NCBI GenBank assembly: GCA_905200615.1
Contig: CAJKLB010000005.1
Span: 22,217-86,216 of the forward strand
DNA: 64,000 nucleotides
Direction: 5' to 3'
Origin: an uncultured Selenomonadales bacterium
GTDB lineage: Bacteria > Bacillota > Clostridia > Christensenellales > QALW01
Under the pieces are notes generated by a model. That model was given only the letters and a program-made list of their open reading frames with translations. It was not told where the DNA came from and made no database searches. Made by a program: the position numbers and the translations under genes. Shown one piece after another: positions 8,012 through 16,540 of this stretch. Positions within the stretch are counted from its first letter, which is position 1; each line of letters opens with the position of its first letter.

Positions 8012-8944
8012 ATGCCCATGATATCCGTAAAGTGCCCCGGAAGGGTAATTCTGGCGGTGAACAATTCCTTTGCCGGAGAAGTTCTGCCGAACCAATCGAT
8101 TTCCGTTCCGGCCGGCAGCGGTACCACATATATTGCCGCCTATCCCTTGGAAGAAGATGGTCTGCCGGTTTGGGTTGCTATTGAAAACGACGGAATGCTG
8201 CTTCATCTTGCACCGTGCTCCGGCCGGCTTTGCCGTTGGAGTGACGAAATCTATGAACTGGAGCTGTGCATCAAAAAAAAGAAGCCGGAGTTTCCGCCCT
8301 TTATTCTGAATGAAAAGAAATGGGGGGCCGCCTTCGCAGGCATCTGCGCCGGTTTTTTCGTTGCCGAAGACGAACACGGCGCGCGCCGATTTTTTCAGTG
8401 CGAAGAGCCAATCGATGATTTTTCCGTACTTTCCGCCGGATACGCCGCGCTGCAAAGCGGTAAAAAGCTCACGGTAGTCACGCAGGAAATGACCGCGGTG
8501 CTTTCCTTGGAAGTCAATACCTTTTCTGTGGAAAACAACCGTCTGTATCTGCGTTTTTATCCCGGCGGCATGGACAGTTACGAAATTCTGCAAACCTATA
8601 ATACCGCTACCATGGAGCGCATGGAAAGCGTCATCGAGCGACGGGAAAGCGAAACCGAACTCTCGGCAATCCGCTGTTTCTGTGAAGCCGTGCGGCTGGA
8701 TTTAAAAGAAGAAGCGCTTTCTTTTTTAACCCCGGGGCTCACCGAGGATATGAGTTTTGAGGAAATCAAAGACTTTTTAGGTCCGTTTGACTCTATCGAA
8801 GAAGTCCGTTATCTGCCCAACTCACCACTGCATTCGGTAGCGCTGCGATACGCCGTAGACGCTTGTAATTTTCACTATTTGTGTTATGAATTCCATATTA
8901 TTTCCGGTGACCGGCCGTTGATCGACGATATCGCGCAGTTATAG
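8012..8944 (+). CDS. Protein of unknown function (310 aa)
   Basis: I do not recognise the family. It has no signal peptide, membrane helix or catalytic motif that I can see. Residues about 1-80 are beta-rich (VKCPGRVILAVNNSF, then SVPAGSGTTYIAAYP), suggesting a carbohydrate-binding-like or jelly-roll fold. The C-terminal third is acidic and helical. The ATG at 8012 has AAAGAGG about 11 nt upstream and is preferred over a start 90 nt earlier that lacks a ribosome site. It is divergent from the S10 operon, stands alone, and ends before the hairpin at 9050-9095. Confidence 0.75.
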   Translation: MPMISVKCPGRVILAVNNSFAGEVLPNQSISVPAGSGTTYIAAYPLEEDGLPVWVAIENDGMLLHLAPCSGRLCRWSDEIYELELCIKKKKPEFPPFILNEKKWGAAFAGICAGFFVAEDEHGARRFFQCEEPIDDFSVLSAGYAALQSGKKLTVVTQEMTAVLSLEVNTFSVENNRLYLRFYPGGMDSYEILQTYNTATMERMESVIERRESETELSAIRCFCEAVRLDLKEEALSFLTPGLTEDMSFEEIKDFLGPFDSIEEVRYLPNSPLHSVALRYAVDACNFHYLCYEFHIISGDRPLIDDIAQL

Positions 8945-9049
8945 AAAGCCCTTTATATCGCGGAACCTTTATTTTCATTTGCCGTTACAACTGTATATTC
9001 TTTTTTATAAAACAAAACACAAGCGGATTTTTTTGCATATTTCTCGGAA

Positions 9050-9095
9050 AAAGAACGAGGAGCACAAGCCGACCTACTTGTGCTCCTCGTTCTTT
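9050..9095. terminator. 19-bp perfect hairpin, probable bidirectional terminator
   Basis: Bases 9050-9068 and 9077-9095 are exact inverted copies with an 8-nt loop. The right arm ends in TTT and the left arm begins AAA. The element lies between the convergent genes ending at 8944 and 9133, so it probably terminates both. Confidence 0.8.
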
Positions 9096-9132
9096 ATATG
9101 AAATTGTTCCAAAAAAAGGCATAATTAAAGAG

Positions 9133-9348
9133 TTATCGTATTTTCTTTAAAAGCGTACAGGAAAATCCGTATTCCCCATGCAAGGCATAATCCTTAATGT
9201 ATCCCCAGCCTTCCAATTCCTGTCCCACGCTTTCGCGAAGATCTTTAAAATCATAAGGAAAATCTACTTTGGCTTTATCCGTTTTCTCTTTCAAATTTTT
9301 GTTTGCCATAACTGCCAGAATGTACATTGCCGGAGGTGATAACAACAT
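9133..9348 (-). CDS. Small protein of unknown function (71 aa)
   Basis: Starts after a strong GGGAGGAAAG site, and a consensus promoter lies upstream (9433-9461), so expression is likely. The first 14 residues are hydrophobic (MLLSPPAMYILAVM); the rest is charged and helical and ends GFSCTLLKKIR. No family recognised. An internal ATG (MANKNLKEK, residue 14) could be the real start and would remove the hydrophobic lead. Confidence 0.7.
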   Translation of the reverse strand: MLLSPPAMYILAVMANKNLKEKTDKAKVDFPYDFKDLRESVGQELEGWGYIKDYALHGEYGFSCTLLKKIR

Positions 9349-9432
9349 TTTTCTTTCCTCCCTTTGTATTTTGAATTTTTAGTTTCTGCAAAGATTATAA
9401 GTTTCTGGGAAATCTTTGCTTTGTTTGACAGT

Positions 9433-9461
9433 ATTATACACCATGCTTTTTCTTTTTTCAA
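9433..9461 (-). promoter_or_regulatory. Promoter for the 71-aa protein gene
   Basis: On the minus strand TTGAAA (9456-9461), a 17-nt spacer, then TATAAT (9433-9438). It gives a 5' UTR of about 75 nt before the ATG at 9348. Confidence 0.7.
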
Positions 9462-9645
9462 CCCCCTTTTTTACAAAAAATAGAAAAATTTTTAAAATTT
9501 TTGAAAATTTATGGAATTTCGACTATGTTTTGACGTCACTTTATCGTCAATCATTCTTCACATTTTTCTCTTTTCGTATTTCCAAATCGCAAAAAGACTA
9601 ATACTTTAGGCTACACACTTTACTCAAGAATATGCCGTAATCCGA

Positions 9646-9674
9646 TTGACCCTTCGGAAAAATTGCTATATAAT
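9646..9674 (+). promoter_or_regulatory. Promoter for malic enzyme
   Basis: TTGACC (9646-9651), a 17-nt spacer and a perfect TATAAT (9669-9674), about 30 nt before the malic enzyme ATG. Confidence 0.8.
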
Positions 9675-9703
9675 TTTTATATATTGAAAAAAAGAGGTAT
9701 ACT

Positions 9704-10879
9704 ATGAATTACGCTGAGGAATCGCTGAAAAAGCATTATGAATGGAAAGGAAAAATTGAGGTGATCTGCCGCGTGCCGATAAACAGCCGTGAGGATCTTT
9801 CGCTGGCCTATACGCCGGGAGTTGCCGCGCCGTGTCTGGAAATACAAAAAGACAGCAGCAAAAGCTTTGCGCTGACGCGCCGCTCCAACCTGGTGGCAGT
9901 GATTACCGACGGTACCGCCGTACTGGGCTTAGGCGATATCGGGCCGGAGGCAGGCATGCCGGTAATGGAGGGAAAATGCGCCCTTTTTAAAGCCTTTGCG
10001 GATGTAGACGCGATTCCGCTTTGTATTAAAAGCAAGGATACCGACGAATTGGTGCGCACCATAGAACTGCTCTCCGGCAGTTTCGGGGGAATCAATTTAG
10101 AGGATATCTCCGCGCCGCGCTGTTTTGAAATAGAACGCCGCCTGAAGGAAAAATGTGATATTCCCGTATTCCATGACGATCAACACGGTACGGCTGTTGT
10201 TGTCTCCGCGGCATTGATCAACGCCGCCAAGGTAGCCCAAAAAAAGTTAAATGAGCTTACCGTCGTAATCAACGGCGCAGGCAGTGCGGGAATCGCCATC
10301 GGCAATATGATCTTGAATTTAGGCGTAAAAGATTTGCTTCTTTGTGATAAAACGGGAATTCTCTTCCGCGGCAAGGAAGATATGAATCCTGCCCAGCAGG
10401 AGATCGCGCAGCGAACCAACCGACAAAATAAACAAGGCTTGCTTGCCGACGCCATGTCCGGTGCGGACGCTTTTATCGGTGTTTCGGCGCCGAATGTAGT
10501 AACCGGCGAAATGATCGCCAAAATGGCATCCAAACCGATTCTGTTTCCCATGGCTAATCCGGTACCGGAGATTATGCCTGACGCGGCAAAAAAAGCCGGC
10601 GCGTTTATTGTAGGTACCGGCCGAAGCGATTTCCCCAACCAAATCAACAATGTACTGGCTTTCCCCGGTATTTTCCGGGGTGCGCTGGACGCTCAAGCAA
10701 CCGATATCAATGAGGAAATGAAAATGGCCGCCGCCTTTGCTATTGCCGCGCATATTCCGCCGGATCAGCTATCACCGGAAAACATTATTCCCAGCGCGTT
10801 GGATAAAACGGTTGCCTTTTCCGTAGCCAAAGCAGTATCCGAAGCCGCGAAAAAAACCGGCTGCGTACGAAAAAAATAA
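9704..10879 (+). CDS. Malic enzyme (NAD(P)-dependent, short bacterial type)
   Basis: 391 aa. It should decarboxylate malate to pyruvate with reduction of NAD(P). The family start is SLKKHYEWKGKIEV; the catalytic tyrosine region is LAYTPGVAAPC (about residues 33-43), metal ligands lie in FHDDQHGTA (about 155-163), and the dinucleotide fold VVINGAGSAGIAIGN is at about 186-200. The NP residues in FPMANPVPEI and the C-terminus are complete. There is no phosphotransacetylase extension, so this is the short form. ATG 9704 has AAAGAGG upstream and its own consensus promoter; single-gene unit. Confidence 0.95.
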   Translation: MNYAEESLKKHYEWKGKIEVICRVPINSREDLSLAYTPGVAAPCLEIQKDSSKSFALTRRSNLVAVITDGTAVLGLGDIGPEAGMPVMEGKCALFKAFADVDAIPLCIKSKDTDELVRTIELLSGSFGGINLEDISAPRCFEIERRLKEKCDIPVFHDDQHGTAVVVSAALINAAKVAQKKLNELTVVINGAGSAGIAIGNMILNLGVKDLLLCDKTGILFRGKEDMNPAQQEIAQRTNRQNKQGLLADAMSGADAFIGVSAPNVVTGEMIAKMASKPILFPMANPVPEIMPDAAKKAGAFIVGTGRSDFPNQINNVLAFPGIFRGALDAQATDINEEMKMAAAFAIAAHIPPDQLSPENIIPSALDKTVAFSVAKAVSEAAKKTGCVRKK

Positions 10880-10904
10880 ACCCGTTCTTTGATACAAACG
10901 GGTT
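10879..10904 (-). terminator. Hairpin downstream of malic enzyme
   Basis: AACCCGTT (10879-10886) and AACGGGTT (10897-10904) form an 8-bp stem with a 10-nt loop. The run of A before it (about 10870-10876) becomes a U-tract only on the minus strand. It may act in both directions, weakly on the plus strand. Confidence 0.55.
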
Positions 10905-11407
10905 CAAAGTTATCAAAAATTCTCACGGACAAACAAGCTGCACAAAAAAGGTTTCGTCCACCTTTTTTAAAAGGCGGGATACCGGCGCCCCTTCGGAAAG
11001 AACGAAATCTTACCAAAAAGAGCGCAGGATGGACATAAGCCGTCCCGATGGAAAATTTTATGATAAGAAACCCCCCGGCGAGGGTTTCCTCATGCGCTGC
11101 ATAAAAATTTTGTTTTGGTACATATTGCGATTCACGAACAGGTTTTTCGACAGACTCAACCCGCCCTCTTATATAAACAGCGGGATTCAAATTTTCTATA
11201 AACTCAAATCTACTTTTTCGCGGCGGAAGCGCCGCATTTTTTCACCGGCAGACGCGGCGAAAAAGCTCTGGTCAAAAGATTGCATTTTTTACGTTGAAAG
11301 GATATTGATGAAAACAGATTCATCCAATCTTTGATTTTTCAAAAAGGCTAGACTAACGCCGTATCCGATTTTTCCGCAGGATGACCCGTTCTTTCGCTTG
11401 TATCGGT
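10905..11407. repeat. Gene-free spacer with degenerate intergenic repeats
   Basis: About 500 nt with frames that look accidental. It contains a G/C-rich segment (10970-11040), TTTTTCGACAGAC (about 11144-11156), whose inverse recurs near 13632, and a segment 11224-11270 (GCCGCATTTTTTC, then GCGGCGAAAAAGC) similar to 17023-17060. I take these as members of a dispersed non-coding repeat family. No RNA gene was recognised. Confidence 0.45.
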
Positions 11408-11728
11408 TTATGCACGCGACGATACGCTATGCTCTTTGTTTTCAAGATGTTCGCGAATCAGCTGCACGTTGCTGAAAAAATTAAGGCTCAGCATTCCGAT
11501 AACATACCATAAAAACGCGCCGATAATCAACCCTATAAATTGAGCCAAAAGAAGAAAGGTTATCTCAGAATTCAAGCCGAAATGAATACCGCTAGCATTC
11601 TTCACGCCTATAAGCAAAAAAATAACATAAGCTCCGTAAAGAACGATGCCCGCGCAGATCATCCAAAACCCGACCATAATAATTCCCTTATAAAGATCCA
11701 GCCAAATATTGCTTTTTTCATTAAACAT
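11408..11728 (-). CDS. Small two-helix membrane protein of unknown function
   Basis: 106 aa. Hydrophobic spans at about residues 14-40 (GIIMVGFWMICAGIVLYGAY) and 55-80 (FLLLAQFIGLIIGAFLWYVI) predict a hairpin membrane protein with a charged cytoplasmic tail. It resembles small four-helix-half membrane proteins, but I cannot name a family. Divergently arranged with an XRE regulator and sharing its 155-nt control region, so it may be that regulator's target. Confidence 0.75.
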   Translation of the reverse strand: MFNEKSNIWLDLYKGIIMVGFWMICAGIVLYGAYVIFLLIGVKNASGIHFGLNSEITFLLLAQFIGLIIGAFLWYVIGMLSLNFFSNVQLIREHLENKEHSVSSRA

Positions 11729-11816
11729 GTTTTTCTCCTCTTTTCATAATCTTTGTATTCTTTTCCGTTTTTTCACAAACAATTTACATTGTCTATTATA
11801 GCATACAATTTTTATT

Positions 11817-11836
11817 TTGTCTATCATCACAGACAA
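11817..11836. promoter_or_regulatory. Operator-like inverted repeat
   Basis: TTGTCT (11817-11822) and AGACAA (11831-11836) with an 8-nt spacer. A related half-site, ATTGTCTATTATAGCATACAAT, spans about 11788-11809. Both lie between the divergent membrane-protein and XRE genes, the expected place for an XRE regulator to bind. Confidence 0.5.
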
Positions 11837-11883
11837 TATTTTTTTGTTTTTTTGGTACTCTAATAGAAAGGGAAGTGTCTACG

Positions 11884-12117
11884 ATGATAGAATTCAATAA
11901 ATCGGCGGCCGGAAAGGCCATCCGGCGGCTGCGCAGGGAAAAGAATCTTTCCCAAGAGGTTTTCAGCGGTTTGGCGGGTATCGCCCGCAGTCACTTGGCA
12001 ATGATAGAAACCGGCACAAAGCAGCCGAATTTTGAAACGATATGGCGTATTGCCAACGCCTTTGAAATATCGCCTCATGAATTGGTAGAGCAAATTGAAA
12101 AACAATGCCGCCAATGA
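11884..12117 (+). CDS. XRE-family DNA-binding regulator
   Basis: 77 aa, essentially one Cro/CI-type helix-turn-helix: GKAIRRLRREKNLSQEVFSG, ARSHLAMIETGTKQPN and IANAFEISPHELV cover the five-helix fold. No sensor domain. The ATG at 11884 is 8 nt from AAAGGGAAG; a GTG 9 nt earlier is too close to it. It probably controls itself and the divergent membrane-protein gene. Confidence 0.85.
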   Translation: MIEFNKSAAGKAIRRLRREKNLSQEVFSGLAGIARSHLAMIETGTKQPNFETIWRIANAFEISPHELVEQIEKQCRQ

Positions 12118-12183
12118 AAGAGAATCTTTACCGTGGAAGGATATCCGCGATCTTTCCTTTATCAGCTCCAAATTCTTTTCGGT

Positions 12184-12213
12184 TTGACAGAAAAATACCT
12201 TAAATGCTATAAT
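12184..12213 (+). promoter_or_regulatory. Promoter of the MATE gene
   Basis: TTGACA (12184-12189), an 18-nt spacer and TATAAT (12208-12213). Both hexamers are perfect. The expected transcript leader is only about 40 nt. Confidence 0.8.
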
Positions 12214-12257
12214 AGCCGGGATTAAAATTTTTAAAACCGGTGCGACGATTGATTTCT

Positions 12258-13574
12258 ATGCAGAAGCTACAAAAAAAAGAATTTATAAAATATATATCGT
12301 GTAATGTGCTTTCCATGATCGGCCTGTCCTGTTATATTTTAGCCGATACTTTTTTTATCGCCCAAGGCGTGGGACCCAAAGGCCTGGCGGCGCTGAATTT
12401 GGCGTTACCTGTATTTAATACGGTAAACGGCATCGGGCTGTTGCTGTGCATGGGCGGAGCGACACGGTTTTCACTTTCAGGCGCAAAAAAGGACGCTTCT
12501 TCCGCCTCAATTTTTACCCATACGGTTTATTGGGGCATCTTTTTCTCCTTGCTGTTTATGTTGCTGGGCGGTTTTTTTTCGGAAAATATCGCGTGGTGTA
12601 TGGGTGCGGACCCGGATACTTTTGAAATGACAAGGATCTACCTTCAGGTAATTTTGCTGTTTGCGCCGCTGTTCATTTTTAATCAAATATTGAGCGGCTT
12701 TGTGCGCAATGACCGAGATCCCAAGCTTGCCATGGCCGCTATGCTCGCGGGAGATTTTATCAATATTATACTGGATTATGTTTTTATATTTCCTTTGAAT
12801 ATGGGAATATTCGGCGCGGTTTTGGCCACGGGAATCGCCCCGGTTATAGGAATTTTATTGATGTCCTCTCACTTTATAAAAAGAAAAAATCATTTTTATT
12901 TTAAAATCCAAAAGCCGTCCCTGCAAGAGGGGATATCCTGTATAAAATCCGGTATTTTTGCCTTTATCGGTGAAATTTCAAACGGAATCGTTATTTTTGT
13001 GTTTAACGCGTTATTTTTACGCTTTATGGGAAACACCGGCGTAACGGCCTACGGCATCATCGCCAATATTTCTTTAGTGGTTATTTCCGTTTATAACGGT
13101 ATTGCGCAGGGAATGCAGCCGCTGGTAAGCAAAAATTGCAGCCGCGGAGATCAAAAATCAGCGCAAAGTATATATCAATATTCTTTCCTTTGTTCTCTGG
13201 CCGTATCGGTCCTTGTTCTGGTTGCGGCACTGCTGTGGCACACACCTATGGTCGCTCTGTTTAACCAAAACGCCGAACCTTTGCTGCAAACCACGGCAGA
13301 AAGCGGTATGCTTCTTTATTTCCCGGGCTTCTTTTTTGCCGGAATCAATATTATTACCGCTGCGTATTTTGCGGCTTCGGGAAAAACCGCGCAATCTTTC
13401 GGAATCGGATTCTTGCGGGGAATTGCCGTTATTGTTCCGGCAGCAATAATTCTTGCGCTGCTTTTTCAGACAACGGGAATTTGGCTTTCTTTTCTGGCCG
13501 CGGAAAGCATTGTTTGCTTGATCAGCGCGGTGCTGTTCTTTTTCAGCCGAAAAAAAGCAACCCGGCTTTTATAA
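12258..13574 (+). CDS. MATE-family multidrug/sodium antiporter
   Basis: 438 aa with about 12 hydrophobic segments in two six-helix halves. It starts MQKLQKKEFIKY and then SMIGLSCYILADTFFIAQGVG, the usual MATE helix-1 region. GLAALNLALPVFN follows, and in the second half GNTGVTAYGIIANISLVV with GIAQGMQPLVS is the mirrored motif. Such proteins export cationic drugs or metabolites in exchange for Na+ or H+. No clear ribosome site precedes either ATG 12258 or the in-frame GTG at 12240, so the start is uncertain by 6 codons. Confidence 0.93.
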   Translation: MQKLQKKEFIKYISCNVLSMIGLSCYILADTFFIAQGVGPKGLAALNLALPVFNTVNGIGLLLCMGGATRFSLSGAKKDASSASIFTHTVYWGIFFSLLFMLLGGFFSENIAWCMGADPDTFEMTRIYLQVILLFAPLFIFNQILSGFVRNDRDPKLAMAAMLAGDFINIILDYVFIFPLNMGIFGAVLATGIAPVIGILLMSSHFIKRKNHFYFKIQKPSLQEGISCIKSGIFAFIGEISNGIVIFVFNALFLRFMGNTGVTAYGIIANISLVVISVYNGIAQGMQPLVSKNCSRGDQKSAQSIYQYSFLCSLAVSVLVLVAALLWHTPMVALFNQNAEPLLQTTAESGMLLYFPGFFFAGINIITAAYFAASGKTAQSFGIGFLRGIAVIVPAAIILALLFQTTGIWLSFLAAESIVCLISAVLFFFSRKKATRLL

Positions 13575-13969
13575 AAGAAATCCACACAAATTCGAATCCT
13601 GAAATCAACTCTGTTTAGAGCTTCTTTCAAACTGTCGAAAAACGTCCCATCGGGACGATTCTCCCTCCTGTTCTCTTTTTTATCCTCTTCCGAGGGTACC
13701 CCCTTGATTTTCCTCCTTCTAAAAAAGGTGAAAAAACTTTATATTGTGCAGTTTTTAGCCGTATGACTTTTGGGTGCTCTGAAATCAGCTCTGTTTGGAG
13801 CTGATTTTTTTACACAATAAGTCCATTGGCACGCATAAAAAACAGGCAACGCACGGTATCAATTAAAGCATACCGTAAATATCGGGATTGTGCACAAAAA
13901 AGTCAGATTCGTGCTATGAAGGACAGAGATCTTTCTGTTATAACAAAAGACACAACAGGAGGGAAAAAC
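13575..13969. repeat. Spacer with a 20-nt repeat and a terminator
   Basis: 395 nt without a convincing gene. The 20-mers at 13601-13620 and 13781-13800 match at 18 of 20 positions; only the second keeps a full hairpin and T-run. AAACTGTCGAAAAACG (about 13629-13644) is the inverse of an element near 11144. The last 140 nt read open into the next gene but without a ribosome site. Confidence 0.5.
13783..13811 (+). terminator. Rho-independent terminator
   Basis: AATCAGCTC (13783-13791) pairs with GAGCTGATT (13798-13806) around a 6-nt loop and runs into seven T residues. It ends read-through from the MATE gene before the sugar operon. Confidence 0.8.
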
Positions 13970-15559
13970 ATGTATCGAGCAGGAATAGATATCGGCGGAA
14001 CCAAAGTCATAATCGGTTTGATAGACCAACAGAAGCATTTGATGATACGTAAAAAATATATCATTCCCGATTCTGCGAAAAAAGACGGATTTTTAAAATG
14101 GCTTATCCAAATCTTTGAGAATACAGTAACAGAGGCGCAACTTTCAAAACAGCAAATTGACTTTTGCGGTATCGGTGTCCCCGGTACCGTAAGTGAAGAC
14201 GGTACAACGGTGCTGAAAGCGCCCAATTTACACTGGGAAAATAAGCCTTTAGCCGCGGACTTTACCCAAGCCACCGGTATCGCGAGTCGTTTGATACAGG
14301 ATTCCCGCGCGGCGGCCTGGGGCGAGTATACGGCCGGCGCGGGAAGAGGTTTTAAAAACGTAGTATGTATCACCCTGGGAACCGGAATCGGTACGGGAAT
14401 AGTGCTTAACGGAAAAATTTTTACCGGAAGTTTAGCCTGCGCGGGAGAAATCGGCCATGTTCCCGTAACGGGGAACGGAAGAAAATGCGGCTGCGGGCAG
14501 ACGGATTGTTTGGAAAAATATGCGGCGGGTATGGGCTTGGAACAAACGGCAAAAGAACTGTTAGGAGAAGACGCGGATACGGAAGAGTTGTTTCGGCAGG
14601 CACGCAGCGGAAATGAACGGGCAAGAAACGCCGTCGCGCAGGCAGCGGAGTTGTTGGGAAAAACTTTAGTGCAGACCGTGAATCTTCTTTCGCCGGACTG
14701 CCTGCTCTTCAGCGGAGGACTCAGCAAAGAGGAAGAGTTGTATATCCATCCGATCATCCAGTATATAAAAACGCACAGTTATGCGCTGACCGCCCAAAAG
14801 ATTCATTTGGCGACAGCGCAATTGGGTGAAGATGCGCCGATGATCGGCTGCGCGTTGCTTCCGTACACCTCAACGCATACACCGCAGATATCCGCCTCTA
14901 TTATGTGCGCAGACATAATGAATTTATCCCGCGCACTGCAGGAATTAGAGGAAAATCAAATTGATTATATCCATTATGATATTATGGATAATCACTTTGT
15001 ACCCAATTTAATGCTGCCGCCGGAGCTGATGCGAAAAATACGCAAGCATACTGCGTTGCCCTTTGACGTGCATATTATGGCTGAAAATCCCGAACGTATT
15101 GTGGAACAGCTGGAATTCAGGCCGGGAGATATCTGCGCGGTTCATTATGAGAGCACGGCTCATCTGCAGCGTGTGCTCTCTCTGGTGCGAGAAAAAGGTG
15201 CTATTCCCGCGGTGGCGCTGAATCCCGCCACGCCTGTGGAAGTATTGCAGGAGATTCTGCAAGATATCGGTATGGTGCTGATTATGACGGTAAACCCCGG
15301 CTATGCGGGACAAAAGCTGGTACCGCAAACACTGGAAAAAATACGAAGAACCCGTGAATATCTGGATCAAGCCGGTTATCAGAATATCCGGATTGAAGCA
15401 GACGGCAACTGCAGCTTTGAGAATATTCCTAAAATGTACCGGCAGGGAGCGGATCTTTTTGTCGCGGGTACCTCCAGTATTTTTCATCCGGCAATAACCG
15501 TAAAAGAAGCGGTAAATAAAATTCATTCTATATTTTTAAAGGAGGAACAAAGTTTATGA
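13970..15559 (+). CDS. Fused ROK sugar kinase and D-allulose-6-phosphate-type 3-epimerase
   Basis: 529 aa. Residues 1 to about 300 are a ROK kinase: phosphate loop GIDIGGTK, hinge LGTGIGTGI, the EIGH histidine (about 160) and zinc cysteines in CGCGQTDCLE (about 173-182). The catalytic aspartate lies in IQDSRAAAWGE, where the usual ND is QD. Residues about 305-525 are a TIM-barrel epimerase: SASIMCAD, HYDIMDNHFVPN, DVHIM, MTVNPGYAGQ, EADGNC and GTSSIF. SxxMC, AGQ and GTS resemble E. coli AlsE more than ribulose-phosphate epimerase. One chain could phosphorylate a hexose and epimerize the product. ATG 13970 has AGGAGGG; the next gene overlaps the stop. Confidence 0.9.
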   Translation: MYRAGIDIGGTKVIIGLIDQQKHLMIRKKYIIPDSAKKDGFLKWLIQIFENTVTEAQLSKQQIDFCGIGVPGTVSEDGTTVLKAPNLHWENKPLAADFTQATGIASRLIQDSRAAAWGEYTAGAGRGFKNVVCITLGTGIGTGIVLNGKIFTGSLACAGEIGHVPVTGNGRKCGCGQTDCLEKYAAGMGLEQTAKELLGEDADTEELFRQARSGNERARNAVAQAAELLGKTLVQTVNLLSPDCLLFSGGLSKEEELYIHPIIQYIKTHSYALTAQKIHLATAQLGEDAPMIGCALLPYTSTHTPQISASIMCADIMNLSRALQELEENQIDYIHYDIMDNHFVPNLMLPPELMRKIRKHTALPFDVHIMAENPERIVEQLEFRPGDICAVHYESTAHLQRVLSLVREKGAIPAVALNPATPVEVLQEILQDIGMVLIMTVNPGYAGQKLVPQTLEKIRRTREYLDQAGYQNIRIEADGNCSFENIPKMYRQGADLFVAGTSSIFHPAITVKEAVNKIHSIFLKEEQSL

Positions 15560-16527
15560 AGCATGTGGTCAGTGTAGGACCCGGAAAAAGTGAAATTCGT
15601 GAAATTCCCATGGTAGAGTATGATGACAATCAAATTCTGATTCGCACCCGCTATGTAGGGGTATGTATGTCCGAGCATTATGCTTGGTCAACGGCAAAAG
15701 AAGGAGATGCCTTCGGCCATGAACCGATGGGAATTGTAGAGGCTGTGGGTAAAAACGTAACCGGGTTCCGTAAAGGAGACCGTGTCAGCGGTCTATGGGG
15801 CAGTACCCTGCCCGGCGCGGGCGGCATGGTAGAGTATTTTGCCGCGGATCCACGGGAAGCTGTGATTGTAAAGCTTCCGGAAACTCTCCGCGATGAGGAC
15901 GGCGTATTGGAGCCGCTGGCGTGTATGATGAGCGCGGTAAGCAAGGTACGGTTTTCCATGCCGGGTACCACGGTATGCGTGGTAGGCTGCGGCTATATGG
16001 GCTGCGGTGTGATTTCCCTTTTAAAAACAAGGGGAGCTCGGGTTGTAGCGGTAGATATCCGCCGGGAATGTTTGTCCGACGCCAAAAAGTACGGTGCCGA
16101 TGAAATTTTTCTGGCAGAGGACGCCAAAGAAAGGTTTCAAAAAGAGGGCTTTGAGTTTGTCATGGAATGGGGCGAGACCGCGGAATCACTGGATTTAGCG
16201 ATTCATCTGACAAAGATGTGCGGTAAACTGTATATCGGCGCGTATCATACCGGAGGAAAACGTTTAGTAGATATCCAGCAATTAAACTTTAAAGCCATTG
16301 ATTGCCTGAGCGTGCATCCGCGGGAATTTGAGCTGAGTCGTATCGGGGCCCAGAACGCGGTGGAACTTCTTTCCTGCGGCATGTGGAACTATACGAATAT
16401 TCCCGTAAAGATCTATCCCATGAACCGATTTGACCAAGCGCAGGAAGAACTGGAAACCAAATACGGAAAATATATGAAAGCGTTGATCGATATGACTTGC
16501 AAAGAAGGAGAACCGTATATTCTTTAA
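15556..16527 (+). CDS. Zinc-type medium-chain alcohol/polyol dehydrogenase
   Basis: 323 aa, somewhat short for the family. Catalytic zinc ligands are suggested by GVCMSEH (about 36-42) and FGHE (about 54-57); the Rossmann motif VVGCGYMGCGV is near residue 142, followed by an acidic VVAVDIRRE that favours NAD. The four-cysteine structural-zinc lobe is missing. The start overlaps the kinase-epimerase stop (ATGA), so the two are coupled. In this operon a natural role would be oxidising a polyol or rare sugar before phosphorylation; the substrate is not readable. Confidence 0.85.
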   Translation: MKHVVSVGPGKSEIREIPMVEYDDNQILIRTRYVGVCMSEHYAWSTAKEGDAFGHEPMGIVEAVGKNVTGFRKGDRVSGLWGSTLPGAGGMVEYFAADPREAVIVKLPETLRDEDGVLEPLACMMSAVSKVRFSMPGTTVCVVGCGYMGCGVISLLKTRGARVVAVDIRRECLSDAKKYGADEIFLAEDAKERFQKEGFEFVMEWGETAESLDLAIHLTKMCGKLYIGAYHTGGKRLVDIQQLNFKAIDCLSVHPREFELSRIGAQNAVELLSCGMWNYTNIPVKIYPMNRFDQAQEELETKYGKYMKALIDMTCKEGEPYIL

Positions 16528-16540
16528 AAGGGTGAAAAAG

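Larger units (their letters stand above)
9349..9703. other. Intergenic region with two divergent promoters
   Basis: 355 nt, very AT-rich. It holds a minus-strand promoter (9433-9461) and a plus-strand promoter (9646-9674). The middle (about 9470-9640) shows runs of T and A but no gene or repeat. Confidence 0.6.

Noticed and set aside
10765..11190. Minus-strand 141-codon frame
   Set aside because: Antisense to the malic enzyme end and the repeat region, no ribosome site.
11029..11334. Plus-strand 101-codon frame in the spacer after malic enzyme
   Set aside because: No ribosome site, odd composition and built from intergenic repeat sequence; treated as noncoding.
13826..13969. 48-codon N-terminal extension of the kinase-epimerase
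   Set aside because: ROK proteins start at the DIGGT strand, and the ideal AGGAGGG site is before ATG 13970.
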